Shown here piece after piece: positions 1 through 12,579 of a stretch of 64,000 nt of DNA. The notes beneath the pieces are model-generated. The model was not told where the DNA came from. It searched no databases and saw only the letters and a program-made list of their open reading frames with translations. The first letter of the stretch is position 1. Each line of letters starts with the position of its first letter. Made by a program: the position numbers and the translations under genes. The DNA lies in NCBI GenBank assembly GCA_963965975.1, contig OZ014416.1, positions 1,302,001 through 1,366,000 of the forward strand, read 5' to 3'. Source of the DNA: Xestospongia bergquistia (Eukaryota; Porifera; Demospongiae; Haplosclerida; Petrosiidae).

Positions 1-1324
1 AAAAACTTAACACTGGCTACTGCAGGAAGCAATAATCCTACAGTATACAGTGATAACAAAGAAGAGATCACTGAGATGCTAAGACACACATATATTTATG
101 GTGTTTCATCTTCATATTTGAAACGGTTATCTATGCACAGGATTATTTCAGGATCATTGTTGCAATTACAAGAGACTGTTGGTCAAGGTATTGTTAATAG
201 ATATATCTAATTTGATTTACTCTATATCATACATGATTGAAGGTGAATTTGGTATAGTTTATCGAGGACTATTAACTTCTGATGGTGACATCATTAACAG
301 TGCTCCAGTACCTGTTGCCGTTAAAACACTCAAAGGTCAGTACTGTCACTAACTTTAAAATCATTTTTAACCTTCAACATGGAAGGTCTTTACAGTAAAG
401 ATGATGTCGACTCCATTATGGAAGAGAGTTTAAAGATGTCCTCTTTTGATCATCCTAATGTACTTTCTCTTATTGGAGTCTGTCTTGATTTTGGTCAGGC
501 ACCTTGCATTGTAATGCCTTTTATGGCTAGAGGTAGTCTGTTGTCTTATCTAAAGAAAGAGAGACTAAATTTAACAATAGCTGAAAACAGTGATGATGAT
601 ATTGTACTCAATGCAAGGAAGCAGCTTCTTTCTATGTGCTTACAAGTTGCTAAGGGAATGTTGTATCTAGCTCAACAAAAATTTGTGCACAGAGATCTTG
701 CTGCTAGAAACTGCATGTAAGCTGTTGTTAGCTCTCCTCAATTCACTCTGTTATTTAGGATTAATGCTAATGGCATTATTAAAGTTGCTGACTTTGGGCT
801 CTCAAAAGATGTTTGTATGCACAACTATTTTAGACAATGTAGGAGAGATAATTGTGATGAAACTGTTATAAAACTACCTGTTAAGTGGATGGCATTAGAA
901 AGCCTTCATGATGGTCTATTCTCTGAGAAAACAGATGTAGTCAGTAAATTACATTTATTGCTAAAGATTTTCTTTTATCTAATTACACAGTGGTCATATG
1001 GTGTTTTATGCTGAGAGGTGTTCAGTCTAGGTAAAACTCCCTATCCTGGTCTAGATCCTTTGAGTGTGGTTCAATTACTGGACAGTGGAGGCAGACTTCT
1101 CAGTCCAAATAATGCAGCATGTTCTGAGGAAACGTAAGAAACTAGATAATAATAATATTAGCATTGTAATTATAATTATCATCTTCAGATATAAATTGAT
1201 GATGTCCTGTTGGAAATGTAATCCAGATGAGAGACCAACATTTTCTGATTTGGTTCAGTCTGTAGAAGATATTATGAAACCACTAGCTAACTATATTGAC
1301 TTTACTGCATGTAGCTTCTGTTGA
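1..1324 (+). CDS. Receptor tyrosine kinase, cytoplasmic kinase domain (5' partial, internal stop)
   Basis: The 3' end of a multi-exon tyrosine kinase gene; the ectodomain lies left of the window. Exons: 1 (or 26)-187, 243-335, 386-716, 759-939, 991-1133, 1189-1324, all in consistent phase with GT-AG introns of about 45-55 bp. Kinase landmarks in order: glycine loop VGQGEFGIVYRG split across the first intron, catalytic lysine in VAVKTLK, hinge MPFMARGSLLSYL, catalytic loop HRDLAARN, DFGLSKD, a long activation loop with a tyrosine, LPVKWMALESL (RTK-type, resembling the MET/AXL class), DVWSYGV and CWKCNPDERPTFSDL. After the kinase only about 15 residues follow before the stop. Odd: the codon expected to be Trp in SYGVLC-W-EVFSLGKTPYPG is TGA (1012-1014), while the frame continues correctly on both sides. 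As read, the product would lose the C-lobe from helix F and be inactive. It could be a pseudogene, a null allele or a base error. Family assignment is firm; orthology is not. Confidence 0.85.
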
Positions 1325-1961
1325 CAATTTATCATATTACAACTGAATTTGTTTATATACTGAGAACTTTTTAAAATTTTAATAACAATAATAGCTGTGT
1401 AAATTTTAAAGTTATGCTATTTTTTTAATGTGTTCATAGTGTGTTAGATTACATGTTCAACAAAACTTTTATTTGGAGAATCTACTACAACAATAGATAT
1501 AATGAAAGTTATTGAGTACTAGTAGTTGTTATATCTCATAGAGATAGGAAGGGGAGCTGAAGGTTTCATCTCCAAACTTTAATAAATGGTGGCTTAAACC
1601 CATCCAAGTATACATGCAGTACCGACTACTGATATAACAATCAATAATCAATCTGTAAAACTTTCTATTCTCTCTTATAATATAATTAAGTTGATCTTGA
1701 AAACCTTTTGAAGAGCTGGTTTTTGGCCAAACAGGTACTCGGCTCTCCTTGACTTCTAGTTCACTATGTTGCTCAGAAGGACTTTGTTATCTCATGCAAC
1801 CCCTCAACTAATACTGGGTACCACAAGATGACTGATGAATCTAAGCAACTAGTACTGATTACTGCCTATGGCTCTTGATCTCAGCACCAGTATATCAGAC
1901 TGTCTCACTGGGCTTCTGTACAGATTCCTACAGGATGATCTGGCAATAAATTATATATGTA

Positions 1962-2007
<46 letters not shown>

Positions 2008-2176
2008 CATGTATGCATGTATGTATAGTATGTATGTTGTATGTATGTAATTATAAGGGACGATTCGACAGATCGCGCTACTGGATCAGTGTACAATTAA
2101 TCGACTGTTGTTTCTTCGAAGACCTACGCTAGCGGGAAACGCTGTACTGAACATTATTGACTAGAGTGGAGGTGAC
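1325..2176. other. Intergenic gap between RTK and Ig/FN3 receptor
   Basis: About 850 bp between the kinase stop and the next signal-peptide ATG. I see no coding exon in it. It holds an AT microsatellite at about 1955-2001 followed by TGTA-rich repeats to 2048. The segment near 1735-1950 is less AT-rich, but its frames are interrupted and I could not assign it. Confidence 0.5.
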
Positions 2177-2750
2177 ATGGTATCTACAGTATTAGTCAGT
2201 ATGAGATTTAGTCTAATTATAGTCAGCCTGTTTGCTGGTGCAGTTCTGTCACAACAATGTGGACATGGTGCGCTTAGTAATAAACGTAATAAATAGCATT
2301 CATTACCCTCAATTAATGTATTTAAGGTATTATTAATATACTTTTGTGTTCAATACAATAACATTGACTAAGATGACACTTTGATTTGGTAAGTGCTATC
2401 ATAACGTGCAATAATAATATATATACTTACATGAGCATGCGCATTTCTCCTAATAGTTCTGTACTCCAATCAGGTTTACAAATACAATTGCGAAGCGCCT
2501 ATAGTAATGTCAGGAGTCTAAAAATTGTACTTGTGTTAAATTGAATTGTAGTTTACTAATGTGGAGAACAATACAGTATAATTCACGTGAATTCTAGATT
2601 TCATAGCAATCCACCTATGTATGTTACAAATTTGTTGAAGTGACGCGAATAATACTTTTTAAAATGATATTAAATATATATATATATAATTATATATATA
2701 TAAATATAGATTGCGTGTGTAATAATGTATATTTTAAATACTGACACACG

Positions 2751-2814
<64 letters not shown>

Positions 2815-4576
2815 CGTGTGTAATAATTAATGTGATTAATGCTGACACTTGATGATGTGATGATTATAATTAAATCAAGTCCTGGATAAGTACTAATTCA
2901 ATAAAGGTGATCTCCCTCAGGTGGTTTCAACTTCTCTATATATGGCTACTGTTATGTATATAGAACCTTACAATTTTAATTCCCAGAATAACCCCAACCC
3001 AATAACATATATGTTAATGGTATGTTTGTTAAGTTGATGTAAACAGTGTATGGAAGAGACAGATTGACATACTAGCTATCATACTATAGAATTGTATGAC
3101 ATTCCTTGTATCATGGCATCATTCATACAGGGCTTCCTTATACTATGCTTAATTGTGTATAGATGCATTGTTAATACATCAGTATTACTTCAGAATTTAC
3201 ATTGTCATGATGAGCAGTGTAGTTCTAAGTAATTGCATACATGATGATGATGATGATGTTAAAAGTACTTAAACTCTTTTGTACATGATGTTTTAATTCA
3301 AGTCTCTAATTCTCTTGCTTTAGTCGCATTTCTTGAACATCCTGGTAATGTCACAGTCTCTGACGTCGGAGATACTAACATTACAATTAACTGCAGACTC
3401 AATAGTAGCAGAATTACAGTTAGATGGATACACAGCCTTCATAATGTTGAAATAAGTACATTTGGAGGTAATACATTTAGTACTCTACAAGACTTGGAAA
3501 GGTAAAATTAATAATCAAAAAGATAGCAAACTTTGATGAGTTCTCTTTGTCATAGATTTACACAGAAAACTAATATAACTTTTTCAGATGGATTTTTTGC
3601 TAATCTTGTCATATTGACTGTTTCTCCTAGACATCATGGACAATACAAATGTGGCTTACTAAACTGTGATGAATTTAGTTACTCAGGAACAGTGACTGTC
3701 AATGGTAAGTTAATAGAGTACTAGTACAATGTGTGTACAATGTGTAAAGTTAATGCAAAAAAAAGTAATATTCCAGCAATGTTGTTATTAGCTAAAATTC
3801 TTGTTGTTTTCTTAAATCAGTCACATTACAATGGAACTTGACATAGATTATACCCTATAAAAGTCAAAGTATATAGACTTAGGTATATACTTTATATAAT
3901 AGTATTGAAAATGGACAATGAATATTTAAATATTGCTACGACGCTCTCTTTATAAGAAATTAATGTATTAATCACTCGTTGCCACTAAGCATGACTCTCT
4001 TCATTATTATATAGGTGCTGTTGAAATGCAGTTTCACCCTGATAGAAATGTTTTTAACTTGACTGCTGGTCAAAACAACACTGTTGAATTTAGAGTGTTT
4101 GGTGCTCCAGAACCTTTTCTAAATCTCTTTAAACAACATGAAGATGATGTCTATCGAGAAATAACAGACAACAAATTCACATTGAATTTGACTGCATTTT
4201 CAATTAATTCTATCCAGTTAGAAGATGCAGGCTCATATCGTATTTGGGGAAATAACACTTATGGACACTCCAGTCTGGATTTTCAAATTAATGTCAAAGG
4301 TTTGTCAAATAAATATACAAATACTCGATACACAGATATGTATGACTAGATATGTGTGACTATAGGAAGGAATGAAATTTCTGTTGTTATTATGTTTCTA
4401 TGCTAACAATTTTTTATTCAAACATCTTTAAGAAAAATGGAATGATTAAAGAATGTGAATTAATTACCACTCATAAATTAAGTGAACAGCTCCAGAACAA
4501 AATTAATATGTACACAAAATGACAACTTCTTTCATACTCATGTAAGGTCATGTCATGTCACTTGACTGTATATGTA

Positions 4577-4623
<47 letters not shown>

Positions 4624-7600
4624 TAGTTTTATACCATATAACAAGAGTATTGCTTACATTCATGAAATAGAGTGACTGAAAAATATATTATAGCCAGCTA
4701 TAATATTTTTAGATGTTCTCTTATTGCACATCCTTACAAAACAAATTCTCGACAAATTAATAATAATGTTAAGCCAAAATTATGAAGATTTAGCTATGCT
4801 AAGAAAGTAGTCTCTTTTAGATAGTTAATACAGTTTCATTAGTGATATATTTTAGACTAAAGTTAGTATAAATACATATCAATAATGTGTAATAAATTAA
4901 CATAATTAATATCTAATTATAATTTATTATATATGGTTCGTTATTAATAGTAACTTTATTTAGGTGTTTCTCCACCTATCATTACTCTCAGTGAGACAAG
5001 AATTACTCCTCCTTCCTATCAAACACAAATTAATGTTACATGCTCTGTACCACAAACAGCATATGAATCTGAATTACAACTGTATTGGTCATTTTCCAAT
5101 AATAACAGCAGAGTATCAACTTCAGACTCTATAGAGGACCTGACAGATCCTTCAAATATCACCACTAACTTATTCATAGCAAGCTTTTCAGAGATACACA
5201 ATGGTAACTACACATGTCATGCAATGAACAGTAATGGCAGACAGTCGTCACAAGTTATGTTAATTGGTGAGTGAGTTTTGATATTACTTATTTGCTACTC
5301 ATTCAATACTTTTCTTCTTTATGTAGGCCCTCCAGCAAAAATGAACCCACCTACTGTACGTGGTATTTCAAATGAACCAAACCAAGTTCGCATTGAATGG
5401 ACAAAGCCAGACTCTTATGGAGCTGCTCTGACCGAATATATTATTAAATATAGGTAGAAGAATGTCAGTTTTCTTATCTCACATCTACTTATTCCATGTA
5501 GTATTAACACACAGCTGGATAATATAGAAAAAAACATGACTGTTATATATAACAAATCAGAGACTAACATCACAGACATTTGTATTGCTGGGACATGGTC
5601 TTTTCATATAGCTGCTATTAATGAGTATGGAAATACTGGAGATTTTAGTGAATCTATTTTATTCAACTTTGAAAGAAATTGTCCAAGTATGTTTGTGAAT
5701 GAATTGTTCATGAATGGATGAAAATACTATTAATAGATTACTTAATTCATGGAAGCATGGCCTCATAATTGTACATGAGAAAAATTAAATATTCAAAGAT
5801 TGATAAGAAGTTACTACATATAAATTAAATGAACAGTTTTAGAACAATTATGTATACTATGACAACTTACTTAATACCAATACATGGTCATTTTCATGTC
5901 ATCTGATTGTATATAGTAATATATCCTAACAATAGTATTGTTACATTCACAAAATAGAGTAACTGTATATGGTACCTAGTTAGAGTATATTTTCAGGTTT
6001 TCTATTATTACACTAGCTCCAATATCCTTGATAAACAAACTCTTGAAAAATAATAATGTTAAAACAAAACTAGAGATTTAGCTATGCAAAGAAAGTAATC
6101 CTTTGTAGATAGTTAATACAGTTTGGTTAGTGATATATTTTATACTAAAGTTAGACACAGTGGATCTCATGCTGTAAACAGTAATGACATAATGTTATCA
6201 CAAGTTATGTTAATTGATGAGTGAGTTGTGATATTACTTAATTGTTATTTATTCAGTTTATTGTTATTTATACTATGTTTCTTTATGTAGACCCTCCAGC
6301 AAAAATGAACCCACCTAATGTACTGGGAATTTCAAGTGAACCAAACCAAGTTCTCATCCAATGGACAAAGCCAGACTCTCATGGAGCTGCTCTGACTAGT
6401 TATATTATTAAATATAGGTAGGAGAATGTCATTATTCTGTTCTTATATCTATTTGTTCATATAGTACTACTACACAGCAGGGTAACATTGAAAAAAACAT
6501 GTCTGTTGCACATGACCGTTTACAGACTTCCATAAAGATTTGTATTGCTGGGACATGGTCTTTTCGTATAGCTGCTATTAATGAGTATGGAATTACTGGA
6601 GATTTTAGTGAACCTAGTTTATTCAGCATTAAAATAAATTGTCCAAGTAAGCTTGTAAATGAATTGTTCATAAATGGATGAAAATACTATTAATAGATTA
6701 CTTAATTCATGGAAGCATGGCCTCATAATTGTACATGAGAAAAATTGAATGTTCAAAGTTGATAACAAGTTATGACATATAAATTAAATGAACAGTTTTA
6801 GAACAATTATGTATACTATGACAACTTACTTAATACCAATACATGGTCATTTTCATGTCATCTGATTGTATATAGTAATATATCCTAACAATAGTATTGT
6901 TACATTCACAAAATAGAGTAACTGTATATGGTACCTAGTTAGAGTATATTTTCAGGTTTTCTATTATTACACTAGCTCCAATATCCTTGATAAACAAACT
7001 CTTGAAAAATAATAATGTTAAAACAAAACTAGAGATTTAGCTATGCAAAGAAAGTAATCCTTTGTAGATAGTTAATACAGTTTGGTTAGTGATATATTTT
7101 ATACTAAATTTAGACACAGTGGATGTCATACTGTAAACAGTAATGACATAATGTTATCACAAGTTATGTTAATTGATGAGTGAGTTGTGATATTAATTAA
7201 TTGTTTTTTATTCAATTCATTGTTATTTATACTATGTTTCTTTGCGCCCTCCAGCAAAAATGAACCCACCTAATGTACTGGGAATTTCAAATGAACCAAA
7301 CCAAGTTCTCATCCAATGGACAAAGCCAGACTCTCATGGAGCTGCTCTGACTAGTTATATTATTAAATATAGGTAGGAGAATGTCATTATTCTGTTCTTA
7401 TATCTATTTGTTCATATAGTACTACTACACAGCAGGGTAACATTGAAAAAAACATGTCTGTTGCACATGACCGTTTACAGACTTCCATAAAGATTTGTAT
7501 TGCTGGGACGTGGTCTTTTCAGATTGCTGCAACAAATGAATATGGAAGTACTGGAGATTATAGTAATCCTACCTTGTTCAACATTGGAATGAATTGTCCA

Positions 7601-8888
7601 AGTAAGCTTGTGGATGAATAGTTCATGAACAAACCATTAATAGACTGATTAATTTACAGAAAATATAGTCTCGTAGTTGTACACAAGAATAGTTGAATAT
7701 TCAAAGTTGATAAGAAGTTATGACATATTAATTAAATGAAGAGTTCTAGAATAATTATGTACACAATGACAACTTACTTAATACCATTACATGATCATGT
7801 CATGTCACCTGATTGTATATAGTAATATATCCTAATAATAGTATTGTTACTGAAATAGAGTGACTGTATATGGTACCTAGTTAGAGTATATTTTTAGGTT
7901 TTCTATTATTACACTAGCTCCAATATCCTTGATAAACAAACTCTTGAAAAATAATAACATCAACACTAAATTAAAAAGATTTGGCTGAGAAAGTAGTCCT
8001 TCAAAGACAGTTAATGTAGTTTCATTAGTGATATATTTTAGACTAAAGTTAGACATAGTGATAACTACACATGTCATGCTGTTTACAGTAATGACAGCTA
8101 AAATGTTATCACAAGTTATGTTGAGTGAGTTGTGATATTAATTAATTGTTATTTTTATTCATTTAATACTATGTAGGCCCTCCAGCAAAAATGAACCCAC
8201 CTAATGTACTGGGAATTTCAAATGAACCAAACCTAGTTCTCATTCAATGGACAAAGCCAGATTCACATGGAGCTGCTCTGACCAGTTATATAATTAAATA
8301 TAGGTAGAAGAATGTCAGTATTCTTTTCTCATATCTATTAATTCCATGTAGTACTACTACACAGCAGGGTAACATTGAAAAAAACATATCTGTTGCACAT
8401 AACCATTTACTGACTTCAATTAAGATTTGTATTGCTGGGATATGGAGTTTTCAGATTGCTGCAACAAATGAATATGGAAGTACTGGAGATTATAGTAATC
8501 CTACCTTGTTCAACATTAGAATGAATTGTCCGTGTAAGTTTGGGGATGAAATGTTCATCATGCATGGATGGATGAAAAAATTATTAATATAGTACTTTCT
8601 TTACAGAAAATATGGTCTAGAATAATTACACAAGATAATTGAATATTCAAAGTTGATGAGAAGTTATGACATATAAATCAAATGAACAGTCTAGAATAAT
8701 ATTTTAATTAATTACATAATGACAACTTACTTCATATCAATGGTCAGGTCATGACACTTAGCTGTGACGGTGTTGACTATCTCTATCTATTAACCATTTG
8801 TAGACTATAGTGAAGTGTAATAAAGTACATTATATACTTTGAGAGTATGTGATACAAGCATTTCCACTGAATATATCTCTCTTGTATC

Positions 8889-8942
<54 letters not shown>

Positions 8943-10534
8943 GTATACATATAGTTGCTCCATCATCCTCACCTATATTAAGGCTTTTGCCAACTACATC
9001 ACCAAAATCCTCAAATTCAGCTGACTTGATTGCTAATTCAATTATAATCATTGCAGTATCAATTGTAATGTTGCTCCTGTTTATAATGTAGTGTATTGTT
9101 TTCATAAACCGATTACAAATTTAATAAAATTACATTATTATAATTAATTAATTAGTAGTTATTATCACACATGCTCAGTTCTTTTGTTGCCCTACATTTT
9201 GATTATAATAACAAATAAATCACATATATCATTGCTCATTATTATAATAGTATATTTAAGAACAAAGCAAGCTAGCTAATGCAGCTAGTGAGTCTTGAAT
9301 GTACAAAACTTATTGTTCGATTTATTATAGCCAGTGGTTATTATTATTACAAACAATAATAATGTTATTTTGCAGCTGTAAGTGGACATCTCTATATGTG
9401 ACACATCATGCATGGTAAAGAAAAATATTGCCTAAATATAATTTATCAATAACTTAATGTCAAGGTGTTGTTGATAGTTAGATCTGATTCACGCTATATT
9501 ATATATGATTAAAGGTGAATTTGATATATCAAGGACTATTAACTCCTTTCATTTATGATGTTCCAATTCAATCATTTGTCTACAGTAGATACCAATCTAG
9601 CAATTAACTTCTTCATTTATTAGTACATTAATATATCCATTCATTCACTCACTCATCCATACAATCCTATTTCATTTTCATCAGGATATGCTCAGAGTAA
9701 CTATAACTTATATATGTTGTTGTCTATTAATAAATTGAAAACATACCAGACAATGAAGGATTCCAATCTCCAAAAATAGTCTACACAGACACATTGAGGT
9801 GATTACTCTTTAATTTACCAAAATACAGAAGAACAAATTTACCAAATGTTGTACAAAATTTAATATTATTAATATTATGAATTAATAAAGATATATCATT
9901 AATTACATACAAGATAATAATCTTGCCCCATTAATGCTATGAACTAATAAAGAAATATCATTAATTACATACAAGATAATAGTCTTGCCCCATTAATGCT
10001 ATGAACTAATATCATTAATTACATACAAGATAATAGTCTTGCCCTGTTGATAGATGATCTAAAACTGAAGGGACATCTAATAAGGTCCATTGTAATACTA
10101 TATATAAGAAGTATCATTCATTTCAGTCAGCATGAATGTATATTACTACTGTGTTCATTATATCCCTCTTTATATCTATTACAAAGTAATGTAATTATCA
10201 CTTGTATTTTAATAGTATTGTTATCTTGCTAGTACTAATACATACTTTCTTATTGTTGTAATGTCATTGATATATAAATGTCAGTACTATAGTAGTAACT
10301 ATTATCACTGTGTGTGTGTGTGTGATAGTGTCCAGTACTAAACTGAGTAGAGGTGAAACTACTCCAGTGATAAAAGAGTTGTTCTCAGTAAAAAATGAAG
10401 CCTATGGTATAACTAAAGGACCAGATTATCAGTCAATAATTGAAGTAACAGAGAATGTAGCATATAGTACATTGGAACAACAATCATCACTGATTACTCC
10501 TCCAGTTTACAAGATAGTGCTGGTGTATGTATGA
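2177..10534 (+). CDS. Ig/FN3 transmembrane receptor without kinase, ITIM-like tail
   Basis: Predicted single-pass surface receptor. Exons: 2177-2267, 3324-3501, 3556-3704, 4015-4299, 4964-5266, 5327-5453, 5502-5686, 6291-6417, 6465-6646, (about 7255-7372, 7420-7601), 8177-8303, 8352-8533, 8955-9087, 10336-10534; phases close to 755 aa without, or 855 aa with, the bracketed pair. The first ATG opens a clear signal peptide (FSLIIVSLFAGAVLSQQ). Then come three Ig-like domains (NCR..W..YKCG; a second Ig-like unit without an obvious Cys pair; CSV..W..YTCHA) and four FN3 repeats. Each FN3 is two exons of about 127 and 182 nt, with repeated WTKPDS.GAALT.YIIKYR and IAGTWSF. A hydrophobic segment (IIIIAVSIVMLLLFI) ends exon 8955-9087. 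The tail exon, joined in phase after AT|gtagtg, carries NEAYGI, PDYQSI, VAYSTL and PVYKIV; VAYSTL fits the ITIM pattern. The last join spans a 1.2-kb intron and is the least certain part. It converges on the TMEM41A-like gene 167 bp away. Confidence 0.75.
2755..2811. repeat. (TA)n microsatellite
   Basis: About 57 bp of alternating T and A in intron 1 of the Ig/FN3 receptor, bordered on both sides by ACACGCAATA / TATTGCGTGTG words in inverted orientation. Confidence 0.9.
4566..4616. repeat. (TA)n microsatellite
   Basis: About 50 bp of TA repeats in the intron between Ig-like exons 4015-4299 and 4964-5266. Confidence 0.85.
8891..8942. repeat. (CT)n tract next to the TM-exon acceptor
   Basis: CT repeat ending about 13 bp before the acceptor of exon 8955-9087; the homologous tract in the truncated copy (24403-24430) is shorter. 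It serves as the polypyrimidine tract. Confidence 0.85.
9459..9546 (+). pseudogene. Fossil of a kinase P-loop exon inside the receptor's last intron
   Basis: This stretch matches, base for base over long runs, the region 184-277 of the upstream RTK gene: the exon end GTCAAG|GT, the short intron ending in ATGATTAAAG (ATGATTGAAG in the RTK), and the next exon start GTGAATTTG...AGGACTATTAAC that encodes EFG..RGLL. Four bases of the functional exon are missing here, which shifts the frame, and no other kinase exon follows. It is therefore a decayed remnant. It lies between the TM exon and the tail exon, exactly where a kinase would sit in an RTK. Confidence 0.7.
9878..10044. repeat. Minisatellite, about 64-bp unit, 2.6 copies
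   Basis: Repeated words ATCATTAATTACATACAAGA and AGTCTTGCCCCATTAATGCT in the last intron of the receptor. The second duplication unit keeps fewer copies (about 25376-25466). Confidence 0.85.
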
Positions 10535-10652
10535 TAATATCAATGAGACTATATTATTGATTTTAGAACTAATTAGATAGTGTAAATACACTGTGTTGTT
10601 TCACTTTATATACAATTTCAATATTTACAAATTTTAATACTAAATATTATTA

Positions 10653-10658
10653 AATAAA
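10653..10658 (+). terminator. Polyadenylation signal AATAAA
   Basis: AATAAA about 120 bp downstream of the Ig/FN3 receptor stop codon, in an A/T-rich 3' flank. It falls inside the 3' flank shared with the convergent TMEM41A-like gene. Consensus only. Confidence 0.35.
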
Positions 10659-10700
10659 GCTAAAATACAAAATCATTCACTTAAATCATAATTATATTCA

Positions 10701-12579
10701 TCAGAGTGTTTTGAACTTTTTAAAACACAAAGCTATTATTATAAGAGTTACTGATATCAAAGATAAACTGAGAAAAGTCTTAAAGTCCACTAGTGATTGT
10801 AAGTCTGTCATGTATTGAAGGAGAGTACCTGCTTGAACACAAATGAAGTTATAAGGAATAAGACCTAGAAAAATAAAAAGAGCAAATTAAAATATTGTCT
10901 AACATTAATTATAAATTTTACTCTAACTGTTTATTATCTTAAAGGTTAGTCCTTTACATGAGTTTATATACATGATACTACTGTATTGTGGTACCAGTAG
11001 GCAATATCAAATTAATAATACTTTCTTCCTATACTAGCTATAGTCCATGCATATCATACTGAATTTTTAATAGAGGGCTCTTCTCAACTCAAACAGACTA
11101 AAATAACATTTAGAAATTAAAACAAACACATCAAATATATTCTTTATACAATTGCTTATCTTAGTAAATGATCTGTTTTTAAAGAATCCATATTTGTTTT
11201 ATACAACATAAAAATAACTTAGATCTTATATAAATGGATTTAAATGTCCACTAGACAATGTGAGGTTTGTGGGCCGTAGGTTAGGTTCAAAATTATGCAG
11301 GCACTTGTTTTATATTTTGTTATGACACATCACACCTTTATTTTGATTAGTCAGGCACTATAAATGCAATGCAAAATTGAAATAAATTGAATCTTGTATC
11401 AAACAGCCTTATATATAACATGTAATTAACATCTAATGTCAAACTGATAATAACAAATAATAAAATTATGACCATACATAATATGAGTCTACTTAGTCTA
11501 GTATATACAAAATCAGAATTTCCTTAGATGCCTAGTCATGTCATCAGTGTTAAGATGTAATGTTTAGGGGGAGGAGTCTAGTTATAGTATTAACCACGTG
11601 TAATTTAGGAACAACTCCTGATAACATTATTGGACATGGCTTCTAGTTTTAAATCATGTTAATATTACAGATATTTACTATGTTTATCTTACCAATTAAA
11701 ACAGAGAAATAAAATTTAGTGAGATCCACTCCAATATGAGGTGCTGTCATATTTAGTAACCAATTGGGTGTGGCTGGAAATAATCGTGCAGACACTAATA
11801 TCAGGAATTCACTCGCACCTGGTTGACCTTTAATCTGAAATGAAAAGTAAAAGTTAATTATTAGTTAAGAGTAATAGATAATGTACTAGGATTAAATTTA
11901 AAAAAGCTGTCCTGAAAACATATGTTGGTCTTAAATGTCAATGTTACATATTTATTATGTACTTTCATTTTCACTGGTTCTATCTTGTTCTTGAGGTAAT
12001 GTTCTATCAACCTTTGTCCAAATGTTTTAGAGAGCAAAAAACAGCTTGAGGCACCAGTTGCTGACAGAACACATACCAATGGTACACCAATCATACCACC
12101 AAAGATAGCACCAGCAAATACATTCTAAGCAATTAAGAGTTTAAATAATGACACAATAGATGGATGGATGGTAAAATATAGGACCAGATGAATGCATAGA
12201 TTGATGGATAGTTGAATGAATGGATGTTTACTAATATTGCTGATCCAGGGATAGAAAAGGTTTGCTTAAACAAATAAGCTAGAGAAAATAACAACAACAC
12301 CATCCACCAGTGATCTTCTTTGACTAATGTAAAATCATCAACTAATCTCTTGAGGTCTTCTACATCTCTGGGAAACTGCAAAACCACTCTATTCCAAGAG
12401 ACACTGAACTGAAACCTAACACAACAATTATTTTAATATTTAAACGACCTTTCTCCCACTTTTCCAGTGAGTTTAGTAGCTACTAAATACAGAGAGATGA
12501 GACTCAATAGAAATACAGTTACTAGTCCAATTATGCTCTTGAGAAGAGAAGAACCTGCATGATAACGAGAGGTGGCCAT
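10701..12579 (-). CDS. TMEM41A-like VTT/DedA-family membrane protein (copy 1)
   Basis: Five exons: 12449-12579, 12232-12415, 11963-12124, 11693-11834, 10701-10864; 783 nt, 260 aa, close to the roughly 264 aa of vertebrate TMEM41A. The N-terminus has a membrane helix (IIGLVTVFLLSLISLYLV). Then follow the family core LAYLFKQTFSIPGSAIL, NVFAGAIFGGMIG, a Cys/Gly/Ala-rich helix, LFPATPNWLLNMTAPHIG, FYFSVLIGLIPYNFICVQAG and a last hydrophobic stretch before a basic C-terminus. TMEM41/VMP1 proteins are multi-pass ER proteins with a VTT domain; TMEM41B and VMP1 scramble lipids, while the exact role of TMEM41A is less clear. Its start is 363 bp downstream of the stop of the death-domain gene on the same strand, and this pairing recurs three times in the window. 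Confidence 0.9.

Noticed and set aside
1012..1014. TGA as a selenocysteine codon in the kinase
   Set aside because: The position is a structural Trp in this kinase family and no reason for Sec exists; a point mutation or base error is simpler.
6432..6671. Minus-strand open frame over the FN3 exon (also 22982-23197)
   Set aside because: Shadow of the plus-strand FN3 exon, which has splice sites, phase and homology on its side.
1..10534. Treating the kinase and the following Ig/FN3 receptor as one gene
   Set aside because: The kinase ends in a stop at 1322-1324 and the receptor begins with its own signal peptide at 2177; domain order would also be reversed for an RTK.
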